A stretch of 36,713 nucleotides of DNA, taken from Dissophora ornata (taxonomy: Eukaryota; Mortierellomycota; Mortierellomycetes; Mortierellales; Mortierellaceae). Below, piece after piece: positions 1 through 10,410 of this stretch; position 1 is the first letter of the stretch; each line of letters begins with the position of its first letter. The DNA is taken from assembly GCA_025201705.1 (NCBI GenBank), contig MU616849.1:1-36713 (forward strand), in the 5' to 3' direction. The notes beneath the pieces were generated by a model. It was not told the origin of the DNA. It was given only the letters and a program-made list of their open reading frames with translations, and did no database searches. The position numbers and the translations under genes were made by a program.

Positions 1-109
1 GCGTTTAAATAGTAGACAAACGCCCTAGACTCGGCCCCTCTGAACCTTTTTCCTGTCCTCGTGCAACCTCAAGCTGACCCATTGTCCCCTTTCCACTACT
101 TCTCCTCTC

Positions 110-183
110 CCTCTTCTCTTCTCTTCTCTCTCCTCTCTTCTCCTCCTTTCTTTCTTCTCTTCTCTTCTCTCCTCTCTCTCTCA
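110..183 (+). repeat. Polypyrimidine (CT-rich) tract
   Basis: Almost uninterrupted C/T sequence, followed by CTCAAC (branch-point-like) and AAAG at 189-192. It may be the 3' end of an intron of the PKA gene or a pyrimidine-rich 5' leader. Confidence 0.8.
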
Positions 184-192
184 ACGTAAAAG

Positions 193-2989
193 CTGTCCCG
201 GCCCAACCCTCCAACCTCAACTACAACAACTCACTCCTCACCAGCAACCCGAGCAATATCCGCACCGACCAACCAAGCAGCGCGCAAGACACTTCCTCGG
301 GCATCCCAACCTACTCCATTCCATCGGCGCATCAACAACCTTACCAACCCCACCATCTCAACCAACCCCAGCCGCAAAGTCTAATGCAATCTGTCGAAAT
401 GGTTTCTGCAGAAACAACTCTGTCCGAGCGTCAGCAACTGGAGCAACACCAACAGCTGGAGCAGCAGAAACAGCTGGATCATTTGTTGCAGCAGCAACAG
501 CTTCTTCAGCAACAGCTTGAGCAACAGCAGCAACAGGAACAGCAACAACTACAGCAACAACAACAACTACAACAACAACAACAACAACAACTACAACAAG
601 AGCAGACACAAGCCCAAGCGCAGATCCTCGATCTTCAACAAGCTCAAGTGGCGCAAACTCAAGTCCAAGCTCAAACACCAGCCGAGGCTTTGGCATTACA
701 ACAAGCACAACAAGCCCAACAACTGGCCCTGCTGGCACAGCAACAACTACAGCAGCAGAGGCAGCAGGCACAACGGGTGGTACCCCAGCAAGCAGCTCGG
801 CGCAAGTTCAATCTGGATGACTTTAGAATCCACCGCACACTCGGCACGGGATCGTTTGGTCGCGTCCACCTGGTCCAGTCCCGGTTCAACTCTCGGTTCT
901 ATGCAATGAAGGTCCTCAAGAAGTCTGAGGTCGTGCGTCTGAAGCAGGTCGAGCACACGAACAATGAAAAGATGATTCTCGAGCGCGTCGAGCATCCGTT
1001 CCTGATCAATATGTGGGGCACGTTTCAGGACGTCCGGAGCCTGTACATGGTCATGGACTATGTTGTTGGAGGAGAGCTGTTCTCAGTGCTGAGAAAGAGT
1101 CAGGTAAATATAACATCACCGTGCCTGTCTGTTGTTGTTATTGTTGGCTCTCTTGCTTGTCTTTTGCTCTCTCTTTCTTTCTTCTGTCATTGAATCATGT
1201 GGAGCAAAGCAAAATCTACACAGCCAGCTATATCCTCCGATTTCCCGTTGGTGGCCCAGCCATCTCTGCCCAATCCTACACAATCGCACGCGCACGTACA
1301 TCGACGCCTCCTTGTCAGTCGTGAAATCAACAGGGCGGGCATGTGCGCATGGGTGTCATGATGGGAGGAGGGAGGAAAGGGGGGAAGGGTGTGCAACCAT
1401 CGCGCGAGCATGCGACCCGGGTGGAGAAATGACGAGGCCAGAGCAAGGTTGGGGAGGGGTTTACAGTGGGAGAATGGGATAGGACGATTGGGATATTATC
1501 CCCTCTGTCTCTATTTTTTTTTTTTGCTTTGCATACAAACTTGTCCTTGTACCTTGTACTCCGGTCTATTATTTAATGCTCTCGCATACATGCATTGCAT
1601 CGTGACCAAGAACGAAGCTGTATGGCTGGCCAAAGGGTACAAAATCCAAAAGGAGGGGCTTTTGTCGACCGCGTCAGTTGTTTGTTTGTGTTCTTTCATT
1701 TCTATGGGATGCGGGGGGAGGGTGTGATAGTATGACCGAGCGAGAGAAACACAATCCCTAGTTGCATGAATGCAGACTTGCTTCCTCTTTTGCTCTGTCC
1801 CTCAATGTTATTTTTACGCTCTGAGGGATGAATGTAGTGTTGGGTAACACGAACACATTGGGAGAAAAGGGGAGTTACTTGAGAAGAGGAGGTAGGGGAA
1901 AGGATAATGCTTGATGCAAATCCCGAAGGAAGAGTGTTGATCGTGCCTGCCCTTGCCCTGTGTCGAGATGAGAAAAAAAAAAAAAAAAAGACGCCAGCCC
2001 GAAAGCCTGTTCTCAACGAACCTGTTTATGCATTCAGGGACGTGGACCATCTCTGCACAATCTTGTACCACACAACAGCGATCTCTCGCCGCAGAATGAA
2101 ATGTCGCCTTTGTCAGAGGCGATCTAACGCAATCCTATAATGAGATGCTGCTCTTTTATTACTGTGCATGCTATACTCTTTTGAATCTTCAAGCCCAGCC
2201 TGGGTTCTTGTGCAACGTATCATGCTGTGACTAACTCGGATCTCTGGTTTTTTTTAATCCTTTCGCTCCATTTTTTTTTATATCTGCTCTTCTTTTTCTG
2301 TTAATTTAATTATCGGTTTTCAACAGAGGTTCCCTGAGCATGTAGCAAGATTCTATACTTGCGAAGTACTTTTGGCGTTGGAATACCTGCACTCTCACGC
2401 GGTGATCTACCGTGATCTCAAGCCCGAAAACCTGCTGCTGGATTCAATGGGTCATATCAAGATCACCGATTTTGGATTTGCAAAGCATGTGCCCCAGAAC
2501 ATGACCTGGACGCTCTGTGGGACACCCGATTACCTCGCACCAGAGATTATTCAGTCCAAAGGATACGGCAAAGCAGTGGACTGGTGGTCGATGGGCGTGT
2601 TGATGTTTGAGATGTGTGCAGGGTTCCCGCCGTTTTACGACGAAGACCATATCAAGTTGTACGGCAAGATCATGGCGGGCAAGTTTCGATATCAGCCCCA
2701 TTTCTCGCCGTCGTTCAAGGATCTGTTGAAGAGGTTACTGACAGCAGATCTGACAAAGCGGTATGGAAATCTAAGAGGGGGTGCCGCAGATATTAAGAAC
2801 CATGCCTGGTTCGAGGGCGTGAACTGGGATATGGTGTACTCGAGACAGATCGAAGCACCGTATCGACCAACGATCTTGGGCGAGGGTGACTCGAGTAACT
2901 TTGACGACTACCCAGAAGATGCAGAGCAGTACGGCGTCTATCCAGCAGGGGAGGAGGATGAGTTGGGAATGTATTTTCCGGGATTTTGA
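193..2989 (+). CDS. pkaC: cAMP-dependent protein kinase catalytic subunit (5' end uncertain)
   Basis: AGC-family Ser/Thr kinase that phosphorylates targets when cAMP releases the regulatory subunit. The first ATG is at 384. Numbering from it, exon 384-1103 and exon 2327-2989 give 460 residues, joined in phase 0 across a GT-AG intron. Residues 10-135 are very Gln-rich. The kinase domain follows: glycine loop GTGSFG (154-159), ATP-binding Lys176, alphaC Glu195, YRDLKPEN with catalytic Asp270, DFG 288-290, activation-loop TWTLCGTP with the Thr197-equivalent at Thr300, and a C-terminal FPGF that fits the FxxF hydrophobic motif of PKA. The same frame stays open upstream of 384 and reads like protein (Pro, Gln, Asn, Ser rich) back to a likely splice acceptor AG at 191-192, after a long pyrimidine tract. 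The true start may therefore lie on an exon left of the window. Family assignment is firm; the N-terminus is not. Confidence 0.93.
1104..2326 (+). other. 1,223-bp intron inside the PKA kinase domain
   Basis: Donor GTAAAT directly after the CAG codon of ...VLRKSQ; acceptor ...TTTTCAACAG before AGG TTC CCT GAG. Joining restores the continuous PKA sequence between the hinge region and the alphaE helix. It is far longer than the other introns here (95-680 bp). No open frame in it resembles a known protein. It carries several T runs and an A11-12 run near 1974. Reading through the donor would add about 29 hydrophobic residues and stop at 1191-1193, giving a kinase truncated before its catalytic loop. 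Confidence 0.9.
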
Positions 2990-3047
2990 TGTAAATCGAT
3001 ACCATGTGTAATTAAGGCAGAGGATGGCTGTTTCGATAGTAGCCTCG

Positions 3048-3053
3048 AATAAA
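3048..3053 (+). terminator. Polyadenylation signal of the PKA gene
   Basis: AATAAA 59 nt after the TGA stop at 2987-2989. Confidence 0.6.
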
Positions 3054-3435
3054 AACAGGGCACGATCTCACAAGAAAAAGGAACTCACCCTTGGCTGCAT
3101 GGATGCATGGATGCATTGGAAGCTCTGGACAAACCCAAGCCACACTCATTTTTCGTGGTTGCCCCTGTCGCGTTGCACTGACGCCACATGCGCGTAGAAG
3201 AAATAATAAAAAGCGCACGTCAAACCAGCCAGCATCCAAAATCGGCTCTCGATCCCTTTGTTTCGCGGTTCTGTTGCTGTCACGTTGATCTACAGGAAAG
3301 AGACAGAAAGTCAATTGGGGGGACCTTTTTTTTAGCGGGCTGTGGGCGGGAGATTAGTAACATTCTTGAGTAGCTGTCTATCCATGTCATTGTTGTTCAA
3401 ACACCCAGAGCATCCATGCCCTTCCTGGTGACAAA

Positions 3436-3469
3436 ACAACAACAACAACAACAAATCAACAACAACAAC
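3436..3469 (+). repeat. (CAA)n microsatellite
   Basis: About ten CAA units with one interruption (AAT) near 3455, in noncoding DNA. Confidence 0.85.
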
Positions 3470-4103
3470 TGGTTTTTTTTAGGACAAGCTGGATAGCGCC
3501 TAGTGTGTGACATGGGGCTAGTACAGCGTAGTAGGGGATAATTGAACTGTATGGAGCTGTGCATGTTTGTTGATTTGTGTTTGAGAATATGTATTGCAAT
3601 TGCAGTTTCCATATACAGATTTTGTGAACACAACACAAAAAAAAATATTTCGCCACTGTCAGAGACTCCGTCGTTTATTTTTTTTAGCCCCTTTCTCTGT
3701 TACAAAGTCCACACACGCGTCGAAAATCAAACAGTTCGAGCACAAATAGACTACGCTTGGATCTTGTCTATGCATGTCGTGTTCCAGTTAGAGGGCGAGA
3801 CAATCTTCTTCCCCCCTTGCGTCTCTTGCTTGTATACACAGTATGTCTCCAGATCAACAGCACAGGGGGCCCTTTCCTTCGCCACTGCCCGGTGTACGGT
3901 ACAAACAAACCCTCAATTTGGGGGAGAATCTTGATTGCCCCTCAAACGATTCGTGGTTCCCTTATCCTTGTGTTGCAAACACCCTCGATCCTTTGCTCTC
4001 AATCTCGGACTCGCTTTGACACGCTTCCCTTTGCCACACTCCGCGACCCCTCAACAACATTCCATTCGCGTTTATTGACACAGCAATTGACATATTCTTT
4101 CTT

Positions 4104-4105
4104 TC

Positions 4106-4138
<33 letters not shown>

Positions 4139-4208
4139 TGCTTCCACCTTTCTCTTTCGTCATATCTAGAGATATTCCATCAATATATTCCCTCTCTCTC
4201 TCTCTCTT
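4104..4208 (+). repeat. Two (CT)n tracts in the 5' leader of the membrane-protein gene
   Basis: Pure CT dinucleotide runs at about 4104-4124 and 4192-4208, separated by mixed pyrimidine-rich sequence, ending some 30 bp before the ATG at 4237. Similar tracts precede several genes in this window. Confidence 0.8.
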
Positions 4209-4236
4209 TCCCCCCTCCATCACATTCACCTACACA

Positions 4237-6489
4237 ATGTCTTGCGACATTGGGGACTTTGACATAGCCGGCTACCTCCACCTCCAGAATAATCCCAACA
4301 CGCAGTACACGATCCATAAGGTCAATTCCACACACTGTCAAATCACAAAACTCATCTTCGACACACCTTCACAGTCTTGTCAGAAAACTGTTGAAAGCAT
4401 CTGTGATTTTATCATCATCACCACCACCACCGCCACTGACGACTCAAACCAATTGAAGAGAGTTAGGAAGCGACAACAACAACATAAAAGAGCACACAGT
4501 AGTAGCAGCAGCAGCAGGAAAAATGAACCTACCACTACTATCGATTCCGGGCGTCACTCCAAAACCCTGGTCGTAGCACAGACACAAGTAGCAAAAGGGA
4601 AAACTACTTCTGCAAAGATCGCATCCACCACCACCACCTTCGCCCCTACTTCCACATCTTCGCCGCTGACTGCATTCACTTTTGACTCGGCTTCGTCCAT
4701 GAACATCTCGAAGCCAACCTTGACCTCCGTGTCATTCATCTCTACCACCACAACCGTACCCGTGACTACGTTGGTCACTAACCAAACATTGCCAGCAGCT
4801 GAAAACAATTCTCCAAAGACCACGAGCAATAACTCGTTGGTGATCGTCATCGGAAGCGCCGTGGGAGGCACGGTCGTGTTGCTGATTTTGGTGACATTGA
4901 CAGTATGTCTGTGTCGGAGACGAAGCAGACATCAGAAGAAGAGTCGTGGCGAGAAGTATTACATGCACAAGGATGTGGAGGACGATGACAGCCATCGCCA
5001 CTACCAAAGTGAGAAGGATGCTGCAGCCGCCGCGCATTTTTACCAGGAGAAAGGAAATCAAGTGTTACGGCACGGTGGCGGTGGTGACAGTGATTTTGAT
5101 AGGTCGTATTCGGATGGTGGGTACAGCGTCGCTGGTGGTGGTAGCGAAAGAGACGGCGAGACTCGATATGCTACATCGCTCCCGGGGACGAGGGGTCGGT
5201 ATGACATGCCAGCGCCTAGGTCTGCAGCATCCACACCCAATGCGTCTCATCGGCCCCGATTTTCGCCCACGCCGCCTCCACCCATGATGGCAATGCCACC
5301 CGTGATGACGCCTACCCCCCCAGTCCCTGCCCTGCCACGAGGCCTGACATCTGCTGCTGTGGCGGCTGCAGCATCGGCCGCTATCGCCGCGGGCCGTTAT
5401 GATTCTTCTCGGATGCCTGGACAATCTTCCCGAATGCCTGCACTAGGATATGGAAGCAATGGTAGACGCGAACCTAAACAAGACGGAATTGACCCCGCCT
5501 CCAGTTCATTGTCGGTCGACGTTGTCCATCGAGCGGTCCGTGGCGCTGTCGGCCCATCGTCTTTCCCGAATGCAAAGGCTCAACAACAAATGTACCAAAA
5601 GGACCGCCAAAAGGCATTTTTAATGCTTCAAGATGGGTCTCAAAGCGCCTACTCTCAACATTCTCCATCCCAAGAGTCATCGCCGACGCTCCCATCGCCA
5701 ACAGCTTCCATGTACTATCCTGGGAACGCTCACTTGATATCGATGTATTCTCAACCAAGTGGAGTGGCTGCGTCCATGGCTGCTTCGGTGCAGTACACGC
5801 CTCGGAGTAATTACACGCCTGGTTTCGCTGGACCGTCATCGGTTGCGGGCGCGTCTTCGTCGGCTAGGTCGGACTGGTCCAACTCCCATCGACAGAAAAG
5901 GCAAACGCCCGCAGCATCATCATCATCATCAGCATTAGCATTATCACCATCATCGCGTTCGGGCCCCAACGCCAAGGCAACACCTTTGCTACTTACTCGA
6001 TCCCACACCGCCACCACCACGAAAACCTCCACCTCCTCCTCTACTTTCAAATCCGCAAAGTCATCTAAATCAGCCCTTCGAACACCAAACCAATTCCGAG
6101 ACAACTCGTCCGACTACTTCCTCCACGGGACCAGTGCCGCTTACATTGATCTCATCCCTGTAGAGGACACCCCAGGGATCTCACACGCGTCATTACATCG
6201 CGTCCCCTCGACACTTTCCTCCGTCTCTCGCGTGTCCAAGGCTTCAAAGTCTTCGAGGGGGAAGGGCAAGGAGAGGAAAGTGGACCAGGAGGAGAAGGAC
6301 GCGTATGCGAGTCTGTATGGGAAGATGAAGGCTGGAGGAATGGGTTATGGCAATAGCAATAGTGGTGGTAGTAGTAGTAGAGCGTATGGAGGAAAAGGAA
6401 ATATTGTTGGTGGTGGTAGTGCTCTTGGTCGGTACCATGAGGAGTACGAGGATGATGAGGAAGATGATGCGGAGATCAGGTATCTTTAG
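4237..6489 (+). CDS. Single-pass membrane protein, Ser/Thr-rich, function unknown
   Basis: Intronless, 750 residues from the ATG at 4237, chosen because it follows the pyrimidine leader and because the in-frame sequence upstream is CT-repeat translation. Residues 1-60 hold four Cys (starting MSCDIGDFD). Residues 65-200 are Thr/Ser-rich with Asn-x-Thr/Ser sites. One strong transmembrane helix (about 201-224, GSAVGGTVVLLILV core) is followed by a basic stop-transfer stretch CRRRSRHQKKSR. The cytoplasmic tail (about 525 residues) is disordered, with Pro-, Ala- and Ser-rich segments and an acidic end. The plan resembles fungal cell-surface sensors with a mucin-like ectodomain (Wsc/Mid2 class), but no WSC domain is seen. 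No signal peptide is evident at residue 1, so topology depends on the single helix or on a different start. Function is not assigned. Confidence 0.75.
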   Translation: MSCDIGDFDIAGYLHLQNNPNTQYTIHKVNSTHCQITKLIFDTPSQSCQKTVESICDFIIITTTTATDDSNQLKRVRKRQQQHKRAHSSSSSSRKNEPTTTIDSGRHSKTLVVAQTQVAKGKTTSAKIASTTTTFAPTSTSSPLTAFTFDSASSMNISKPTLTSVSFISTTTTVPVTTLVTNQTLPAAENNSPKTTSNNSLVIVIGSAVGGTVVLLILVTLTVCLCRRRSRHQKKSRGEKYYMHKDVEDDDSHRHYQSEKDAAAAAHFYQEKGNQVLRHGGGGDSDFDRSYSDGGYSVAGGGSERDGETRYATSLPGTRGRYDMPAPRSAASTPNASHRPRFSPTPPPPMMAMPPVMTPTPPVPALPRGLTSAAVAAAASAAIAAGRYDSSRMPGQSSRMPALGYGSNGRREPKQDGIDPASSSLSVDVVHRAVRGAVGPSSFPNAKAQQQMYQKDRQKAFLMLQDGSQSAYSQHSPSQESSPTLPSPTASMYYPGNAHLISMYSQPSGVAASMAASVQYTPRSNYTPGFAGPSSVAGASSSARSDWSNSHRQKRQTPAASSSSSALALSPSSRSGPNAKATPLLLTRSHTATTTKTSTSSSTFKSAKSSKSALRTPNQFRDNSSDYFLHGTSAAYIDLIPVEDTPGISHASLHRVPSTLSSVSRVSKASKSSRGKGKERKVDQEEKDAYASLYGKMKAGGMGYGNSNSGGSSSRAYGGKGNIVGGGSALGRYHEEYEDDEEDDAEIRYL

Positions 6490-7473
6490 AGCCCCTCCTC
6501 ATCCCCCGAGAAAATAACGATAGAAAAGAAACGAAAAAATGTTATGATAATCTCCCATAATAATAAAAAGTCCCTCCCACTCCAAAAAGGTCATTTACTT
6601 TTTTATCTCCAGGAAAACACTGACTCGCCGAGGTCATGTGCAATTGAGATTGAGGCTGAGAAGGATCTCACAGGAAAACCAAGCAGTTTATTTGTCCGAG
6701 GCCAAACAAAAAAAAGACAGGACCCATTATTGCATCACAAAGGGTAGTGCGTGCTTGGCAAAAGCGGTACGGTTCGAAGGGGGCTGTGAGACTTGTAGAC
6801 TCATTCCATGTGTTGGGCGAACGAGTGAAAAAATCCATGATTTTCTATTAATATCAAAACATACTCTAGACTTTTGAGAGCACAGCCCACCCACGACACA
6901 GGGGGGGGCTGGTACATTACGGAGGAGTTAGCCCGTTTGCAAGCCTGCGCCTCATTTTTTTTTCTCGTCTTCATGTTACCGACAACAACAACAAGCACGC
7001 AGGGGGGGAGGAGGTGGGGGTATCACCCAATTGATGCATGAAGGATGCAAAAGAGTCGATGCCACGGGAGAGAACGGATATTTCAGGAGATGGAGGGGGG
7101 AGGGGAAAGAGGCCAAAACGTGTGCCGTGCCGTGTTGCGAGGTGGGGGTTTTTTTTCACTGCGCTGTACACTAGATTTCAGTCCTACTTTTTTTTTATTT
7201 CGTTCCTTTTATTTTTTTGTGGTCGACCAAACACTTCTTTTCTCATTTAGTCATCTTCATCGCGCCAAAAAACTACACCGCCATCGAATCGACACAACAG
7301 GCGCACACAGAAAAAAACAAAGCGCTTTCATTTTTTTTTTTTGAATCAGCACTCGGTAGACAACAAGCGGGCACACACAGCAACAAGCAAGCTTTTGCAA
7401 GGAGAACAACTCACAAGACGTTTCATAACCCCCCACGGCCCAGCAAAAAACACCCCCACCACCACCACCAGCA
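6490..7473. other. Intergenic region with G-rich plus strand
   Basis: 984 bp. Left part: 3' end of the membrane-protein gene. Middle: G runs at 6901-6908, 7002-7008, 7016-7020, 7095-7100 and 7102-7105. Right part: T runs and a C/A-rich leader of the C2 gene. No gene recognised. Confidence 0.55.
6562..6567 (+). terminator. Polyadenylation signal of the membrane-protein gene
   Basis: AATAAA 73 nt after the TAG stop at 6487-6489. Confidence 0.55.
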
Positions 7474-9885
7474 ATGCATCGTTTACTGAATGCCGCCAAC
7501 CGCAGCCATCCTGCGGCCAACATGAACAAGCCTCTGCCAGAACCCCTGGTAGATCCAGATGAGGGAAAGACCCCCATCGGTAAGGCAAAGAAGAGGAAAA
7601 AAATCCATACAATGACCGAGGCGTGCACTTTTTTGTAGTGTCGCGAGTGTGCGAAAAAAAGAAAAAAAAGTGTTTTTTTGTTTACCAATGGTCTGACACC
7701 CATGCCTCACTCTCTCTACTGTCTCTCTCTCTCTCTCTCCCTGTTCCCCTCGTGCCTCCATGATAGGTGAACTCGTGATTGTACCAATTCAAGGCAAGGA
7801 CCTCCCAAACCGAGAGAGATTCGGCAAGCAGGATCCATTCATCCTCTTCAAGCTCGGAAATGTCAGCAAGAGATCGTCAACAGATATCCGCGGTGGCCAG
7901 AGGCCACGGTGGAAGGAGGACCAGGTAATACAAATAGCCGCGAAAAAAAAAAGATTGAGTCATTCAGGCAGTCAGGCGCAAAACGAAATCGCCTAAGCAA
8001 AAAGCAACGGATAACTACGCCAGCACTATTTCTTATATAATGTTCCACAACCCAGTTCTGGCGTGGGTCAATTCACCCCCCCCCTCCCCTTCCTCTGTTG
8101 TTGTTTTTTTTTGCCCTCGTGTACATCGGAGGACCGAGGGAAAAAAGGCGCACGAGTTGGGCGGGTGTAAACAATCAGGAGGAGAGAGAGGAGAGAGAGA
8201 GTACCTCATGTCAACCGACCAGCAACCAAGCACACAGCCAAAATTTTACACTCTCCCCCCTCTCGACAGTCTTTTTTATCTTCACACAGCAACTGGAACC
8301 CGTCCGTCGACTATTACAGGAGTACAAACAGCAACGGTCGAGATCTACGGGATAGAGTCCATGAAAAAAAAACATTGCTGGTCATTGGAAGCAGAGAGTT
8401 TTGCTTACACGTGCTGCCCTGTTTTTCTCAATTGCAAATCCTTTAGATCAATATCTTCATGTATGAGAGCGACGCCAAGGATGCGACATCACTGTATGTC
8501 ACTTGTCTGGATGAGGATCCTCAGAAGAACGATCTGATCGGTGACTGTGTCATCAACCTGGCCAGGGTCTTGGAGCTTGGCGAGCAAGATGGTACGTGAA
8601 GAACCCGGTTTGTTTTATTTGCAAAGGAAACAGAAGTGTTTTGTATCCGAGGCTGATAATCGATTCTCGTTCTTTCATATCCTACAACCAGATTGGTTCG
8701 AGCTTTCGTACAAGGGCAGGGAAGCAGGAGAGCTCATGCTTCAGCTGACATACTACTCTTATGTACGTCCAAGTTTGCTACCTCGTTCATGAACACTTTC
8801 CCCCCCCCTTTTTTTTATTCCGAGAACGAACCACGTTTGAGCGATCTCTTTTTTGTATTAACAGATTTCATGCGATCTCTATTATGTTTTTGCAGGACCC
8901 TAAGCACCCAACCAACAAGATGAACCGTGCCCCCCCTTCAACACCCGTTCCCGGCGCACCCGCCCGTCGACCCATCCACCCCACCAAAGAAGCAAAGAAG
9001 GCGGATGATAAACCAGAAGACGAGAATCGTGATGAGGGACCCGTCTACCAACCTCCTGTTGTGCCTGAACCCCCCGCCCCTGCAGTGCCCATCGTCCCCG
9101 TAGCAGGATACCCCTATGGCACCATGCCAGCTGGAGGAATGGGTCGTCCTGTCTCTCCTTCTGGTCCAGGCGGCCATTATGTAGGCCATCATACGCCTCA
9201 AATCCCAACCACCGCCAACCCCTATGGAATCCCGGGCGCCATTCCTCCAGCGAACCCTTATGCTACCAACCCTGCAGCCTACGCAGGATACCCTGCCGCG
9301 GCAGTGATTCCTACTGCCTACTCGGATCCTAGCCTCGCAGGCGCGGATCCTAGCAAGCGTTTGTCGTTCACAGGACAGCCACAACAGCCAGGTGGATTCT
9401 TGCCAGCGGGCTACCCACCCGTCGCGGCAGCAGTGCCAGGATACCCTCCCCAAGTGCCAGTAGTAGCACCAGTAGTACCGCCCGTGGGAGCCTACCCACC
9501 CCACAGCCCTGGTTTCCCACCCCACAGTCCTGGCTTCCCACCTCAGAACAGCCCATATGTGACGGGAGCATCGGCCTACCCGCAAGCACCGACGTTGCCG
9601 ATCACAGCAGGACCGCCGAACAGTGGAGGACCACCCGCTGGATACCCTTTTGCGGCATCGGGTATTTATCCACCAACCAATAACAACAATGGGCCAGGAG
9701 GACCTGTAGGGCCGGGCGGATATCCAGCGGTGGGACCAGTCAATAATGGTTTCCCAGGGTCGTATGCAGGGAACAATAACAACAACAATAATAATGGCGG
9801 AAACAGCCATCCATATGGGAATAACGGAGTGATGAACAGCCATAGCAACGGCAATGTGAACAACATGAACAATGGTGGATTCAAT

Positions 9886-9928
<43 letters not shown>

Positions 9929-10269
9929 GATTCAACAATAATAACGGTGGCAATGGGTTTAATAACACTAACACCAAACACAGCTTCAACAACGGAAACA
10001 ACTTTAACAACAATAACAGCAATGGCAACAACATGAACAACTTTAACAACAACAACAACAACAATAACGGAAACAACTTCAACAATAACAATAACAACGG
10101 CAACAACTTCAACAACAACAACAACAACAACAACAACAACGGCGGAAACAACTATAACAACAACGGCGGCAACAATGGAAACAACTTCAACAACAACACC
10201 AACAACAACAACAATGGAAACAACTTTAACAACAATAATAACAACTACAACAATGGCAGCAGCTTCCGT

Positions 10270-10302
<33 letters not shown>

Positions 10303-10410
10303 AACCACGGAGGAGGGTATCCTAGCGTAACGCAAAAGAAGACGAACACGATTTCTCCATCGCCATCAGTCCGAGCAGCCGAGAACATGTACCGGCCAGA
10401 GGACTTTTAA
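7474..10410 (+). CDS. C2-domain protein, Inn1/Fic1-like, with Pro-rich and Asn-rich tail
   Basis: Five exons: 7474-7579, 7767-7924, 8447-8591, 8692-8762, 8896-10410 (664 residues; introns 187, 522, 100 and 133 bp, all GT-AG). Residues 36-160 form a C2 domain starting GELVIVPIQGKDLPN, with GKQDPF, RGGQRPRW, DLIGDCVINL and DWFELSYKG. This is the pattern of the fungal Inn1/Fic1 C2 group, which acts in septum formation and cytokinesis with SH3 partners. The middle (about 170-450) is Pro/Gly/Tyr/Ala-rich with PPHSPGF twice, suitable for SH3 binding. Residues about 452-632 are over half Asn, broken by GNNF-like units, and look prion-like. The C-terminus (VTQKKTNTISPSPSVRAA) is basic. The C2 call is firm; the cytokinesis role is inferred from family resemblance. 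The second ATG at 7522 is an alternative start. Confidence 0.85.
7719..7741 (+). repeat. (CT)n tract in intron 1 of the C2 gene
   Basis: CT-dinucleotide run in the polypyrimidine tract 25 bp before the acceptor AG at 7765-7766. Confidence 0.75.
9774..10310 (+). repeat. AAC/AAT trinucleotide repeat region coding for poly-Asn
   Basis: Degenerate (AAC/AAT)n repeats in the last exon of the C2 gene. Both Asn codons are mixed and interrupted by GGA/GGC, TTC/TTT and occasional TAC, TAT and ATG codons. The opposite strand is stop-free here only because AAC/AAT reverse to GTT/ATT. Confidence 0.9.

Larger units (their letters stand above)
2990..4236. other. Intergenic region between the PKA and membrane-protein genes
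   Basis: 1,247 bp. It holds the PKA 3' end, a (CAA)n microsatellite at 3436-3469, poly-T and poly-A runs, and the long leader of the next gene with (CT)n tracts at 4104-4124 and 4192-4208. No further gene was recognised. Confidence 0.6.

Noticed and set aside
358..771. 137-codon minus-strand frame rich in Val and Ala
   Set aside because: Antisense of the CAG/CAA repeat of the kinase gene; no start context and no protein features.
8938..10335. 465-codon open frame on the minus strand with very long Val runs
   Set aside because: It is the antisense of the Asn-rich exon: AAC/AAT reverse to GTT/ATT, which cannot be stops. Its translation is low complexity, and the sense strand has a clear spliced gene.
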